From the NCBI GenBank assembly GCA_002478505.1, contig DLOP01000037.1, positions 36,588 through 42,285 on the forward strand: 5,698 bases of DNA. Reading direction: 5' to 3'. Source of the DNA: Lachnospiraceae bacterium UBA7481 (GTDB taxonomy: Bacteria; Bacillota; Clostridia; Lachnospirales; Lachnospiraceae). The position numbers and the translations under genes are program-made. The notes under the pieces are model-generated. The model worked only from the letters and a program-made list of their open reading frames with translations. It did not search any database and was not told the origin of the DNA. This document shows, piece by piece, positions 5,694 through 5,698 of this stretch (position 1 is the first letter of the stretch; the number at the start of each line of letters is the position of its first letter).

Positions 5694-5698
5694 AACTT

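Noticed and set aside
5503..5694. A 63-codon - strand frame across the end of the lipoprotein gene and the hairpins
   Set aside because: It runs through both hairpins and antisense to the lipoprotein; there is no ribosome binding site or motif.

Overview
The window looks like ordinary chromosome from a Gram-positive, moderate-GC anaerobic clostridium, most likely a Lachnospiraceae member. I infer this from strong AGGAGG-type ribosome binding sites, TTG starts, a cytosolic M16C peptidase next to era, the era-yqzL-recO order known from Firmicutes, and a RecO sequence of the type I recall from Lachnospiraceae. No tRNA, rRNA, CRISPR array, transposase or phage gene is visible. All genes read on the + strand.

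Layout: (1) 1-79 is a short leader that begins with one copy of a repeat, cut by the window edge. (2) 80-3001 encodes a 973-residue M16C (presequence-protease-like) zinc peptidase with all catalytic and substrate-clamp residues in place. (3) 3055-3969 is era, the ribosome-assembly GTPase, starting with TTG. (4) 3970-4083 is a gap holding an imperfect hairpin. (5) 4084-4275 is a small YqzL-like gene, also with a TTG start. It overlaps (6) recO, 4214-4864, by 62 bases in another frame. (7) 4865-4992 is an AT-rich gap with a possible weak promoter and a 14-codon ORF. (8) 4993-5589 encodes an uncharacterised lipoprotein. (9) 5590-5698 holds two consecutive strong hairpins.

The first four genes probably form one transcription unit joining peptide turnover, 30S subunit maturation (Era) and RecFOR recombination repair (RecO). 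No intrinsic terminator separates them. The lipoprotein may be read through from recO or have its own promoter; the hairpins after it are the natural end of the unit.

The least ordinary signal is not a gene. The leader before the peptidase and the region after the lipoprotein carry inverted copies of the same element: 20 of 20 bases identical in the core, and about 35 of 43 over the visible alignment at constant spacing. The roughly 5.6-kb core-gene block is therefore bracketed by inverted repeats. This suggests a dispersed intergenic repeat family or a conserved regulatory or terminator element. I see no clear evidence of a new multi-gene system here.
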